Shown here in pieces: positions 54,660 to 64,000 of a stretch of DNA of 64,000 nucleotides (positions within the stretch are counted from its first letter, which is position 1; the number at the start of each line of letters is the position of its first letter). Source of the stretch: Xiphophorus maculatus (Eukaryota > Chordata > Actinopteri > Cyprinodontiformes > Poeciliidae); NCBI RefSeq assembly GCF_002775205.1, contig NC_036443.1, positions 12,205,698 to 12,269,697 of the forward strand. Direction: 5' to 3'. Position numbers and translations under genes: made by a program. The notes under the pieces are model-generated. The model did not search any database. It was not told the DNA's origin and saw nothing but the letters and a program-made list of their open reading frames with translations.

Positions 54660-55047
54660 ACAGACAAGTGAGTTTTAAAGGTATTTATTCTGAGTCCGGC
54701 TGTTCTGTTCAGCTTCCTGAAGACCAGGAAACACAGCAGATAGGACCGGACTAAAGTTGTGGAGAAGTTTAAAGAAATGTTAGATTACGAAAAAAATTCT
54801 CAGAGTACTGTTCAATCCATCAGCCAATGTATGCCCATAGCTCAGGGATTTTCACCTACAAGGCAAAGGCAAAACAAGTATTTACCAGAAAAGCAGCCAA
54901 TAAATACAAAACACAATTTATCATCTTCCTTTCCTTTTACTTCCCAAATATTAACCATTTTGTGTTGGTCCACCATCAAAAATCCCCCCAAAATGTAAAG
55001 ACGTTTGTGATCAAATGTGAAAAGTTCAGGGGTTATGAGTACCTCTA
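54660..55047 (+). mobile_element. Tc1-like transposon remnant behind the MASP2-like gene
   Basis: AAAGTTGTGGAGAAGTTTAA and AGTACTGTTCAATCCATCAG match the 5' third of a teleost Tc1-like transposase. AAATGTGAAAAGTTCAGGGG..TATGAGTACC matches its right end. The middle is missing. It carries the shadow frames in this interval and lies immediately downstream of the MASP2-like 3' UTR. Confidence 0.65.
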
Positions 55048-55286
55048 CTCTTTCATGCATCATTCATTTCATTTTTACCAAGACAGTAATTATGCTCATT
55101 TTCTCTCATCTCTTTCTGCCTCTTTACAAATTGCTTGGTTCAATTTAGTGTTTTCACTTTTTATTAGACCATTCTTTTGTTGTGATTAAACAACAGATGC
55201 ACACTTCCTTAAATTCAGAAGATCTCAGCTGAACCACACACAGAATAAGATTTGTTTCCAGCACGATGTGCCGTGACAGCGCTTAC

Positions 55287-55506
55287 CTGAGCGCTCTCGA
55301 GTCACCATCTCATCCTTACAGACAGCGTGACATACGATAGCACAGTGCAGCTGACTGCTCAGATACTGCATCACGCTCGCGCCAAACCGTTCAGCCGAGG
55401 TGGAGTCAGCTTCACAGGAATTACGCACACCATGATTCCCATTAAGTACGGTAGCTGTTGGAGGAAAAAACCCCAGCAGCAGTAAGCTCAGAACTCGTGT
55501 ACTCAT
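55287..55506 (-). CDS. Unidentified exon-like open frame, minus strand
   Basis: I do not recognise this. A GC- and CpG-rich patch in AT-rich DNA carries an open frame from ATG at 55506 to a good donor (CAG|GTAAGC) at 55287, 73 codons plus one base. The first 20 or so residues (MSTRVLSLLLLGFFPPTA) look like a signal peptide, and the rest has four Cys, three close together (LHCAIVCHAVCKDE). A second reading uses an acceptor (TTTTTTCCTCCAACAG) ending at 55455, which makes 55287-55454 an internal 168-base exon of phase 1-1. No partner exon was found on either side, and the plus strand is also open over part of it. It could be a small secreted-protein gene, a decayed exon or a repeat. Confidence 0.22.
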
Positions 55507-58268
55507 GCAGAAACATACTAAACTGGTGGACAAAAATGTGAGGACAAGACAAAAACTTTAGACACATTTATTTACCAAAAGACATGTTAAAAGTCGCCGT
55601 TGCATCATATTATACAGACGTTACACCTTGATGTATCCTGGAGAACAATCTGCTTAAAAACTATTCATGAAAAAGCAATGGGTCCGCTTCACACCAAAGC
55701 TCAACTGCTTTCGCAAAGACACAATACTCACTAATTACTCTAGGACAGTTGGGAATGGAGCACGTTTTGTCTGTATTATAAAAAACACAAATTATGCAAG
55801 TAAAAATAAGTCCTTTGATTCTGTTCGGTGTTCCAGAGATAAGAGGACACAGCAGAGAACCTACTGCATGTTCATGTCACACGGACCAACACACACCGTC
55901 TTACATCACACATTCATCAGACCAACACATGACTGTCGGGATTGTATGCAAGATATACACTTAAATCATCCACAGTACATAGATAACGTGTTAATCTGGT
56001 AGTGTTATCTGGTTTCTGGCAGTGTCGTACGAGTCTGCTCAGGCAGAAGGCTGTTTATATTTTTCAGATAGAATTTGCTGTAAGAAAGAAAAGAAAACAA
56101 TTCCTTTTTAACTGATAAGTAGGAAATCTGACTAAAGAAATTTGTATGTAGCAAATGGCATCTGATTGATGCTTTTAAGTTTTGTAAAAGTTGCCCTGGA
56201 TTTTTGAGAGCATCATTGCGAATACATAAAACTTGTTCCCCAAACAAACTAAATGATGCCATTTGATTGGCCTTGAAATGGCTCCTTTAGCTCATCCAAA
56301 TCCTTAAATGCTGCATCTGATGAAACATAGAGCATATTTGTCATCATTAATGGAGGTGTTTGAAATATAGTAAATTGGCGGATTTAAAAAGGAGAAATTT
56401 GACAAACTCAGAGGAGCACTTTGTCCGTCTCTGGGAAGAAATTATATTTATTTATTTGAACAGTTTAGCAACTGATTACTATCTATGAAGCTAACTGCAA
56501 TTAGCCTAACTTAGAGAATAGACAAGGCAAAGCAGTGTTTAGGTAAACACTAACAAAATTCACCAGCTAATTGTATATCTAATACAACTGAAAGCAGAAA
56601 GTGAACACCAGAATACTCAAGATTACAAAACACAATTTCTAGATTTATTGTTAAAGAGTGACATATTTAAGGGTACCTGTGAGTGTCAAAAAGTAAAGTA
56701 TAAACCTTTTTAGAACATTTTTCAGACCAATATTATTCAAATTTAGGACAAGCATGAATAGCAAGAAATGATTTAATCCGAATTAATAAATAATGTTGCT
56801 CACTTAGCTTGGCAAGATAACCAAGCTGAAACTTGTTGTTTTTTTGCCCTAGGAAGATGACTACAATACTTTTCTACCAAGGCTTACTGCAAACAGTAAA
56901 CCTAAAACAGCAACTGACCAGAGGTTTTATACAGTTATTAAAAGCTCTGTTTCCTAACCATACATTAAGTAAACATTTGTTATTCACAGAAAAAACACGA
57001 GCTGGTAGTGGATGACGTTACATTAACTGTTTTCAGAAGCAAAAAATAAAAACAGAAAATGAACGAGTAAACAAATCTGTTATATAAACTAATGCAAATT
57101 TAAATCTGTACAGTTTTTTTTTTATTTTATTTATGTTATTAAATGTTTTGGTACCATGCAGAAACCATGTTCAGTGCCATCTAGTGGACAATATGAAGAG
57201 GTTCCGAAACAACTAAGGTATTGATTAGTTTGCTTTAAATGTGGGGGGGCTGAAGGTGCCACAATCCAGAAAATGACTCGTCAAACTTGTACATGTGATA
57301 CTTTAAATAAAATGTTAATATTTATCTGCCAGTAAGGTTTTAAATACGAAAAGCATAAAACAGAAATCATTAATTAGAGTTTAAATTCCTTGTATGTTAA
57401 ACTTTTAAGTACTTCAATATTTATTTAATTATTTCATAGTTCCCTTATCTACGGCCCATCATGACGTAATGTAAACAGTCACTTTGGCTAGACAAACATC
57501 AAGCTAAAGATGTTTGTCTTTTGCTAGAAAAACAAAAAAATACCCCAATGTGGGAATCATACTCTGATGTTAGATTGGTTAATGGACAGCAGGCCAATCA
57601 CTTTGCCTGTAGCTGAGTTAGTCCAGGCCACCGATTTAATGAGTACGGCTCACAAGTTTAAAAAACAACAACAAAAAAAACCATGTGCTGCAATTCAGGA
57701 CTATGAGATAATTATATAAATACTACAATAATTATATAAGCTTTTACCATTGAATTCAACTTTAAAAGGAAGATTAGCAGATATAATATTTCCGTAATGA
57801 TGAGTAACTATTTGATGAATACAATACCAATATTTTTTAACTGCCACATATAAATAAATATGCAAGTATTTATTTATTGTGGCACCTTTAGCTCTCGAAG
57901 TACTGGATGACATTAACTTTCAGCAAAACCACGCTTGCCTCCATTACATCTTTATATATAAGACAACTGGGAGCTAGCATGTTAATATTCATAAGCATAT
58001 GTTTGTCTATAGCTATCATCCCAACATAACCCAAATACGGAAATCAAAAAGTGGTTAAACATATTCAAACTGAACACATTTGTGCAAATCAGGCCAGGCG
58101 CTCTCCAGACCAACTTCACCGCTTTCTCAGCGTTCCAAAACCACGCAGAGATTCACATCTTCAACATTTTTAGCTGTAGCTACATAAACAGCAACACAGA
58201 GCAAATCCCATTCTCCTGACCTCGAGGCAGGTTAGTGTGAATCCTTATCAGTCTCTGCTCGGTCAAAC
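55507..58268. other. Intergenic DNA before dffa
   Basis: AT-rich sequence with short open frames that show no family resemblance. No CCP or serine-protease exon that could extend the MASP2-like gene was seen. The last 400 bases or so are probably the dffa 3' UTR. Confidence 0.55.
57869..57878 (-). terminator. dffa: Candidate poly(A) signals of dffa
   Basis: Overlapping TTTATTTATT on the plus strand gives AATAAATAAA on the minus strand, about 390 bases past the dffa stop codon. Other A/T-rich words are nearby, so the choice is tentative. Confidence 0.35.
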
Positions 58269-61200
58269 CTAGCTGCTGCCTTGGGTCGCTGTTCCCGCCC
58301 CCTCCCTGTGTTTGCTGCTGTCCTGCTGCGTGCCGCTGATGGACTGCATGGCCTGAATCTGCTGCAGGCGCGTCGACAGCTCCGCTTTGCAGGCCTGCAG
58401 CAGCGCGGCGGTCCTGCCTGCGTCCCAACCCAGCACCTGCTGCATGGCTTCCAGCCCTCTGCTCACTACAGCCTGGAAGCACACAGAGCCGAACAGAACT
58501 TCAAACAAAAGAAATCTACACGAGAGGTTTTATAACTTTACAGGATTGTGGATGCGGCAATTAAAATCTCATGAGTGGCACATAGAAAACCATTGTGTAA
58601 AGAAGTCCAGCGGTTCAAAGCCACATACGGCAGAGAGCTGACATCACCACACAAAAACACACATGGTGGAAAAACAGTTTTTCAGTAGGCGCAGTGAAGC
58701 TGGTCAGAGTTAAAGGGAAGACAAATGCGGTTCAATGCAGGGCAGTGGTGCAAAGAAAACTGTTGAGAGAGGCAAACGACTCGAAACTGGGAGGTTTCAA
58801 ATCTGCAAAGCTGGTAGACACATGTGTCAAGAGAGTCAAAGGTGGTTGTAACGTCAAACCATGGGAAAATGTTTAGAAGGTATCAGTACCCTTGCCAGCC
58901 TCTGTAGTCTCTTTAAGGTATTTTTACACATCAGACTCAGTGGGCTCGCTGGTATTAATGTGCGCCCTGAGCAACAAGCGCACCGCTCAAAGTTGGGGTG
59001 TGAAACGATTGCCTCAATTTTTCCCCTATCAGTGTGCTTCCAGGACCACAGGCCAACTCAGCCTGCTGATGAATAATAAGCTGTTTTTCCTCCAGACGGT
59101 TCAGTCTCCCCTGGCGATTAATCAGGCATTTTGAACACTAGTGGCCAGCTGCATGAGAACAAATAAAGTTTTTGAATTGCTTTAAATTATAGGTTGGTTA
59201 ACACATATATACCAGTTATATATATACTATACAACTGGTTGTGGACAGACCAGGGCTTAACATTATGTGCATGTTTTTATAAGCTATAAAAATACAAATT
59301 GCATAAAAAACTCCTTGCACCAGATAGAATGAGACAATAAAAATAGGACATAGAGTTCACAAAACAGCTGGATTGTGCTTTTGTTGCAAGTTTCTGCTTA
59401 AGTATACTAAATCAGTGGCTTTGTAGAGGTCTGGAGTTTCTGATAAAGGTGTTTTTATTTTATTGTATTTAGATAATTTAAGCCGTTATAGAGCAGTGGT
59501 GAGAGAAGAATACCTGCAAATCCTCAGTGGAGAGTCTGGTCTCTGGGCTGGTTTTGCCTTTCAGGACCATTAGTGTCCTGGACATGAACTCGGACGCAGA
59601 ATCCACCTCCACTCCATCCGGCATATCCACATCTCCAGCACCTGACATATTGAAACAGGTTTTCTCTTATATTCAGTATAGATTGTGGTAAATTGGTTGA
59701 AATATTAGGGATTATTGAGGAACTGCAATGACTCCATCTAGTGACCAAAGGGTAAGAGTGCAACAAGGCACCATGAGCAATCAAAATGTGAAGAAAGTAA
59801 GTACATTTGATCTCTGAAATATCATCTAGAAAATTACCCGTAAAAAAAATTAATTTTCTCCTTTATATTGTTGTCTCTTAATTTTTTTTCCCAGACTATA
59901 ATCATACTGAAATCAAATCCCAGAGTGCATAGGAACCTGTAAACAACACATTTTTCTTCACTAAATCAGAATGCTGCAGAAGATTTTACTGAAAATTGCA
60001 GAAAGGTTTCTGTTAAACATCTTTATCTCAAATGAAATACAAGATTCTTATTCTGCTGAAAAGGGAAAAGAAATATTTCAAACTATTAAACCACTTTCCT
60101 CAATGAGACAAGGATACAATTCCATAGATCATCATTTACAATAACCTTTTCCATGTAGGCAGAATAAAAATACATTTTAAAAAAGCAGTAACTACACATT
60201 GCCTTACCGTCCTGACTAGAAGGACTTGTGGCTCCCTGCTGTCTGTCCTCGTTCTCCACAGCTTTGAGGTACAACTGGAGCAGCTCTTTGGACTGCCTTT
60301 CCTCCTCTCTGCGATCTAAAACCCTCTGCAGCGTCTCCTGAAGTTCCTCTGCCTTCTTCTCTTGGAAGCCCAGGGCAGAGGCTAGTTCAGAGCACGGCGC
60401 CTCTACTAAAGACTGGGAGAGGAAAGTACAACATTCTCTTTAAATGTCAGTTATGTGAAAGTATGAACAAATGAAAACTGTACCTGCTTGAACCATCCAA
60501 CACCTTAAAATGGCAAAGAAGAACTATTGGAATGTGTGTTTTTTTTATGTGGCCTTATTTCTAATCTGCAACACAGGATTCTAAAGTGAAACAGTGAAAT
60601 CCTGCCCATACCTGTAGGTCTCCCTCAGACATGAGAATGATACTGGTCAGGTCTTGCTTCAGCTGCAGCGCCAGATTCCACCACGGCGCCTCAATAACGT
60701 TGGAGTCGACGACATCAGTTTCCAGAACCACAGACTCTCTCGCCATCCAAGCCGTGCCGCCATCAACTGTAATAACAGCGAAGAGAGCAACAAAACACAT
60801 AAAATGTGCATTCCCTCCCTCATCAGAGTAACAATCCAGGGTTATGATCATTCAACCTGCTTACTCTTGCGAGCTGGAGCCCACGTTTCTTTGTCATGCA
60901 GCAGCATGAACATGGTGTTAAAAGGCAAACACAAAAAGTAGGCTTGATCCTCTACTATGGTCCCATCACCCTCAAGGACCACAGTGACCGGGTCTGAGGG
61001 GTTCACTCCCAGAAACTCACATCCTGTTGGAGGGAGAGCAGTTTTAAGTTAACAGATAATGAACTAAATAGCATGTCCACCTAAGTAATTCCGAAACAAT
61101 CTAGTCATAACACCATAGGAATTGTAATCGAGAAACTCTACAATGTCAACCAAAAGTATTTATTCCCCTTCGACTTGCACATTTGTCAACTATTTTTAGT

Positions 61201-61856
61201 GAGAGTTTATGCAATAAATCCACAAAAAAGGCAGATTTTTGGAGTGTCTCATACGTCAGCAGTGACATTTACACTTGTCACTTGTTTTTCACAAAGCAGA
61301 CTGCTATTCAAAGGCCGAACGGCAACAGCTGACAGCATGCGGAACCCAAATAAATCAAATGCCTTTGATGGGCAGAGGCTGCATGACTTCAGTGAAAAGG
61401 GCCTGGTGACTAGCTCTCTAGGAATGAACACAAACAGAGGACTGATTTCTAAGTTTTAAGATTCGCAGGTTCGAACACGACTGAAATCGACTTGTTTCTG
61501 CACACAGAAACAAGTCGTGAGTGATCATGATTGATAAGCAAGCTTAAACCGAGCAGTGAAGGCACCACGGGTCTTCATCATATCTTCATCATAACTGTCT
61601 TTCCTTTCACTTCCACGTTGTCTCTCATCTGAGGGGCAAACCAAAACGGAAATGGACAAAAACAGTAAGTGGAACTACATGAAACTAATCCAAATGTCAC
61701 CTAACACAACCTGTTCGTTTTAATTATAGTTCCTCGGAGGTGCTTAACTCATGCCAACTTACCTTTTTTCTTCAGATCATCCAACGTGGGAACAACCACT
61801 CCGTATGATTTCTGCCGTGTGAAGTTACACACTTTGCAGGATCTCCCGTCTGTCAT
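58269..61856 (-). CDS. dffa: DNA fragmentation factor subunit alpha (ICAD/DFF45), 6 exons
   Basis: Chaperone and inhibitor of the apoptotic nuclease DFFB/CAD; caspase cleavage releases the nuclease. Exons in transcript order: 61763-61856, 60865-61023, 60613-60766 (60612 by phase), 60208-60412, 59514-59641, 58269-58472; GT-AG, 314 aa (human 331). The CIDE-N domain covers about residues 5-83 and includes EGDGTIVEDQAYFLCLP. The middle carries IDGGTAW (85-91) and the helical segment LTSIILMSEGDLQ. The C-terminal part has the conserved LGWDAGRTAALLQACKAEL helix pair. Two likely caspase sites line up with the human DETD and DAVD sites: LETD (99-102) and DMPD (210-213). The start ATG at 61856 gives a shorter N-terminus than the human one. 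The gene is head-to-head with pex14, as in human. Confidence 0.94.
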
Positions 61857-62369
61857 TATAAGCCTCAAGCTTTGAGTCCTGTACTGATTGTGAGTTTTCA
61901 ACCTAGAAACCACGAAACTGCAGTCCGACGCTTTCAGCTAATGTACTTCTGCCTTTTCGAATGCGGAACCACCACTTGAGCGCTATGAATGCTGGGATGT
62001 GAAGTTTTTACAAGAAAACGAGAAAATAATGTTGCAAAAAAACCCAACAACAACAACAAAAACAGTCAATCAAGATTACATTTGTTTTTACATACTCGTG
62101 TCTTGAAAAAGAGACAAGATCAGCTAAATTACAAACACCTTGTGTTACTTTATACTTTATGTTTGAGAGAAACGATGACAGCACACAAACATGCAAAAGC
62201 TACAGTTTACATACACATTTTTACAGTATTTTAGCAGCCAAGACTCTGATAGGACTCATGTAAGGGCTAAAATACAGTAAGCATTTATTTGAACGTTATA
62301 AACAAGAAGAGCCATCTTCAGGAAAAGCAATCGAGCGTGATACCGTCGACCTATCGGGGGGCTGGGAAG
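61857..62369. promoter_or_regulatory. Shared dffa-pex14 head-to-head promoter region
   Basis: Only 513 bases separate the two start codons, which point away from each other. There is no TATA box at a suitable place. The parts nearest each gene carry some CpG, while the middle is A-rich. A bidirectional promoter is likely because the pair is also divergent in human. Confidence 0.6.
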
Positions 62370-62405
62370 ATGGCATCCACCGAGCAACCTGATCCACCAA
62401 CACAG
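62370..62405 (+). CDS. pex14: Peroxin-14, first coding exon only (partial)
   Basis: Peroxisomal membrane docking protein for the PEX5 import receptor. This exon codes 12 residues, MASTEQPDPPTQ, and then a donor CAG|GT. Human PEX14 begins MASSEQAEQPSQ, so both wording and length agree. The conserved receptor-binding and membrane parts lie in later exons beyond the window. With so short a match the call rests equally on its place next to dffa in the divergent arrangement known from human. Confidence 0.82.
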
Positions 62406-62556
62406 GTCTTTCTTTGTCTATCACCCAACATTTACCTCATGTCCTCCAGATATCTTTGGGAGCTCTTCGAAATTGCTTCTAATTGTTGCTTTTACGCATT
62501 AGCCCTTTTAGCGGCTACTTCAGTAACTGCTCAGCTAATGGATGCTAGCATGCTTG

Positions 62557-62576
62557 CTAGCTAGCATGCTAGCTAG
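62557..62576. repeat. 20-bp perfect palindrome in pex14 intron 1
   Basis: CTAGCTAGCATGCTAGCTAG equals its own reverse complement. The 25 bases before it repeat the GCTAGCATGC word, giving a small cluster of nested palindromes 150 bases after the start codon. Confidence 0.9.
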
Positions 62577-63759
62577 GGAGCGTTTTAAAAGTTTCTTTTC
62601 ACCCAAACTGCTGTACATAAGTGGATGTAAATACGATGTAGGGTTGGCCTTATGTTTTCACAGATAACATGGTTAGTTTACGTTACTGTCCCACCATTTA
62701 TAACGCTCCCACGTTGCTGAGTTTTTTTATTTCTATTTTGAACATGGAGTCATGACTGTCATGAGTAGTTGGTGTGTGCAGGGGAAAGGTCATTCAAAAA
62801 GGGGTCAAGACTGGCTGGTAGAAGTTTGTTGATTCTCTAAAGAGCTGACTGCAGTTATAATCTGTGATTTTCTATTTATCACTTGGCTGATAAGATACAT
62901 GAATGCATTGTAAATACATGCAGTAAACTTACCAAACAGAAGGTAAAGATGGAATGCATGCTGACTACTAAACCATTAGTGGATTATCACAGTGACAGAT
63001 ATCGTATAATAATCATGCACAGCAAAATTAGAACCCCTCAACTTATATTATGCCAGATATTAACACTGCGATTATTAGCGAAATGAATCTATGAATTGAC
63101 ATAAACCCTGGTCTAATGAATTAGTCTGAACTATCTGTTACATTCATGTAATTTTAGAAATGAAACATTTGTCAAAAGGTTTATCTCTACAGGTTATTCT
63201 ACTTTTGTTATGTATCTTATTGCTCTTCTTTTACCAATCAAATTGGTTTTCTCTTTATCAGCCCTGTTTCAACTGGGTCAACTACTGATAACAAAAAAAC
63301 ATTTTTTCCCTGATGCATAAATAACCCTCCTGTAGGTCAACATTACTAATTATATTGCAGAGTCTCTAGCTAAATTTTTCCTGCTTATATGTTTTGGTCC
63401 TTAGGAGGAAAAAAACCCAGAATTAGCAGGTTTGATGTCTAACCAAGCTAGAAATGTTTTTGGCCAGGAAAAGCCTTGTATACTCTTGCCTCAATTTGTC
63501 CAAAGCAGGATTTAGGTCATGAGGCCCTGCTTTTTATTTTTTTGGTCTTCATTCCTTTTTTTTGCTCTGATACTGAAATATAGCGGCTCTTCTTACTGTC
63601 AGATATAATTTTTCATTCCATATTAGACTTATTTATTTTTTTGTATTATTTAAAACAGATCTCTGAGTGAAGTGTGTGTTTAGTCTTCTAATTGATAAAT
63701 GTCTTGTTTTGGTGGAATGAATACATCACAGCATTTTAGAATAAGGTTGAAAATTCTAA

Positions 63760-63910
63760 CTTAATTTTGGGTTTTCATTACCTGTAAGCAATAATCATCA
63801 AATTGAAAATAAAAATCTGACATATATCACTCTGTGCAATGAATCTTCACTGTTTAAATCAAACAGGTGTAATTTATTAACCCTTAGGTGATATTCTAAT
63901 TTACTGAGAT
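63760..63910. mobile_element. Tc1-type terminal fragment
   Basis: GGGTTTTCATTACCTGTAAG, AATAATCATCAAATTGAAAA and the end ATATTCTAATTTACTGAGAT match one end of the same fish Tc1-like family seen at 26688-27116 and 51603-51895. The other end is not within the window. Confidence 0.65.
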
Positions 63911-64000
63911 TTAACTGTGTAATTAGAACTGAAGGTATATTTAGTTTTTGTAGAGGATTTTTCATACACAATTAGGGCAACACACTCAGTAAAAAACTAG

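Larger units (their letters stand above)
62406..64000 (+). other. pex14: pex14 intron 1 (start)
   Basis: No second pex14 exon was recognised before the window ends, which fits the long first introns of this gene in vertebrates. The stretch holds a 20-base palindrome, AT-rich DNA and a Tc1-type end fragment. Nothing else was identified. Confidence 0.65.

Noticed and set aside
54842-55189. Frames on both strands as further exons of the MASP2-like gene
   Set aside because: They fall in a Tc1 remnant and lack CCP cysteines or trypsin motifs.
55287-55506. Identification of the exon-like frame as CENPS, a human CORT neighbour
   Set aside because: A faint L-x-x-A-V/I spacing fits the first helix, but the key residues and any following histone-fold exon are missing.

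Overview
The window looks like ray-finned (teleost) fish nuclear DNA. The genes are split by GT-AG introns, the background is AT-rich, and the repeats are typical of teleosts (many dead Tc1-type transposons, hAT elements with 8-bp target duplications, an RTE-type LINE tail, a tRNA-derived SINE). The somatostatin-2/cortistatin precursor carries the [Pro2] core peptide known from fish. All identifications come from reading translated exons against remembered vertebrate proteins; no database search was run.

Layout, left to right: (1) 1-8.8 kb, no gene recognised, one broken Tc1-type transposon. (2) 8.8-20.3 kb, plus strand, exosc10 (nuclear exosome 3'-5' exonuclease), 25 coding exons, 892 aa, with a complete hAT element in intron 1 and a Tc1-type MITE in intron 10. 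(3) 22.1-25.6 kb, plus strand, srm (spermidine synthase), 8 exons, 289 aa. (4) 26-32.4 kb, intergenic with a Tc1 derivative and a LINE tail. (5) 32.4-33.6 kb, plus strand, cort/sst2, a TATA-driven two-exon prepro-peptide gene. (6) 33.6-50.2 kb, a 16.6-kb stretch without genes but with several blocks that look like conserved regulatory DNA. (7) 50.2-54.3 kb, plus strand, a MASP2-family gene encoding only CUB1-EGF-CUB2 (298 aa, no CCP or serine protease part). (8) 55.3 kb, minus strand, a GC/CpG-rich open frame flanked by splice signals, unidentified. (9) 58.3-61.9 kb, minus strand, dffa (ICAD/DFF45), 6 exons, 314 aa. (10) 62.4 kb, plus strand, exon 1 of pex14, head-to-head with dffa; its first intron runs off the window.

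All six named genes have human counterparts on 1p36.22. The content is therefore conserved synteny, although the order differs from the human order I remember. The genes do not form one pathway: they cover RNA decay, polyamine synthesis, a neuropeptide, lectin-pathway complement, apoptotic nuclease control and peroxisome import. The most interesting items are the protease-less MASP2-like gene, the unidentified exon-like frame beside it, and the regulatory-looking gene desert between cort and that gene.
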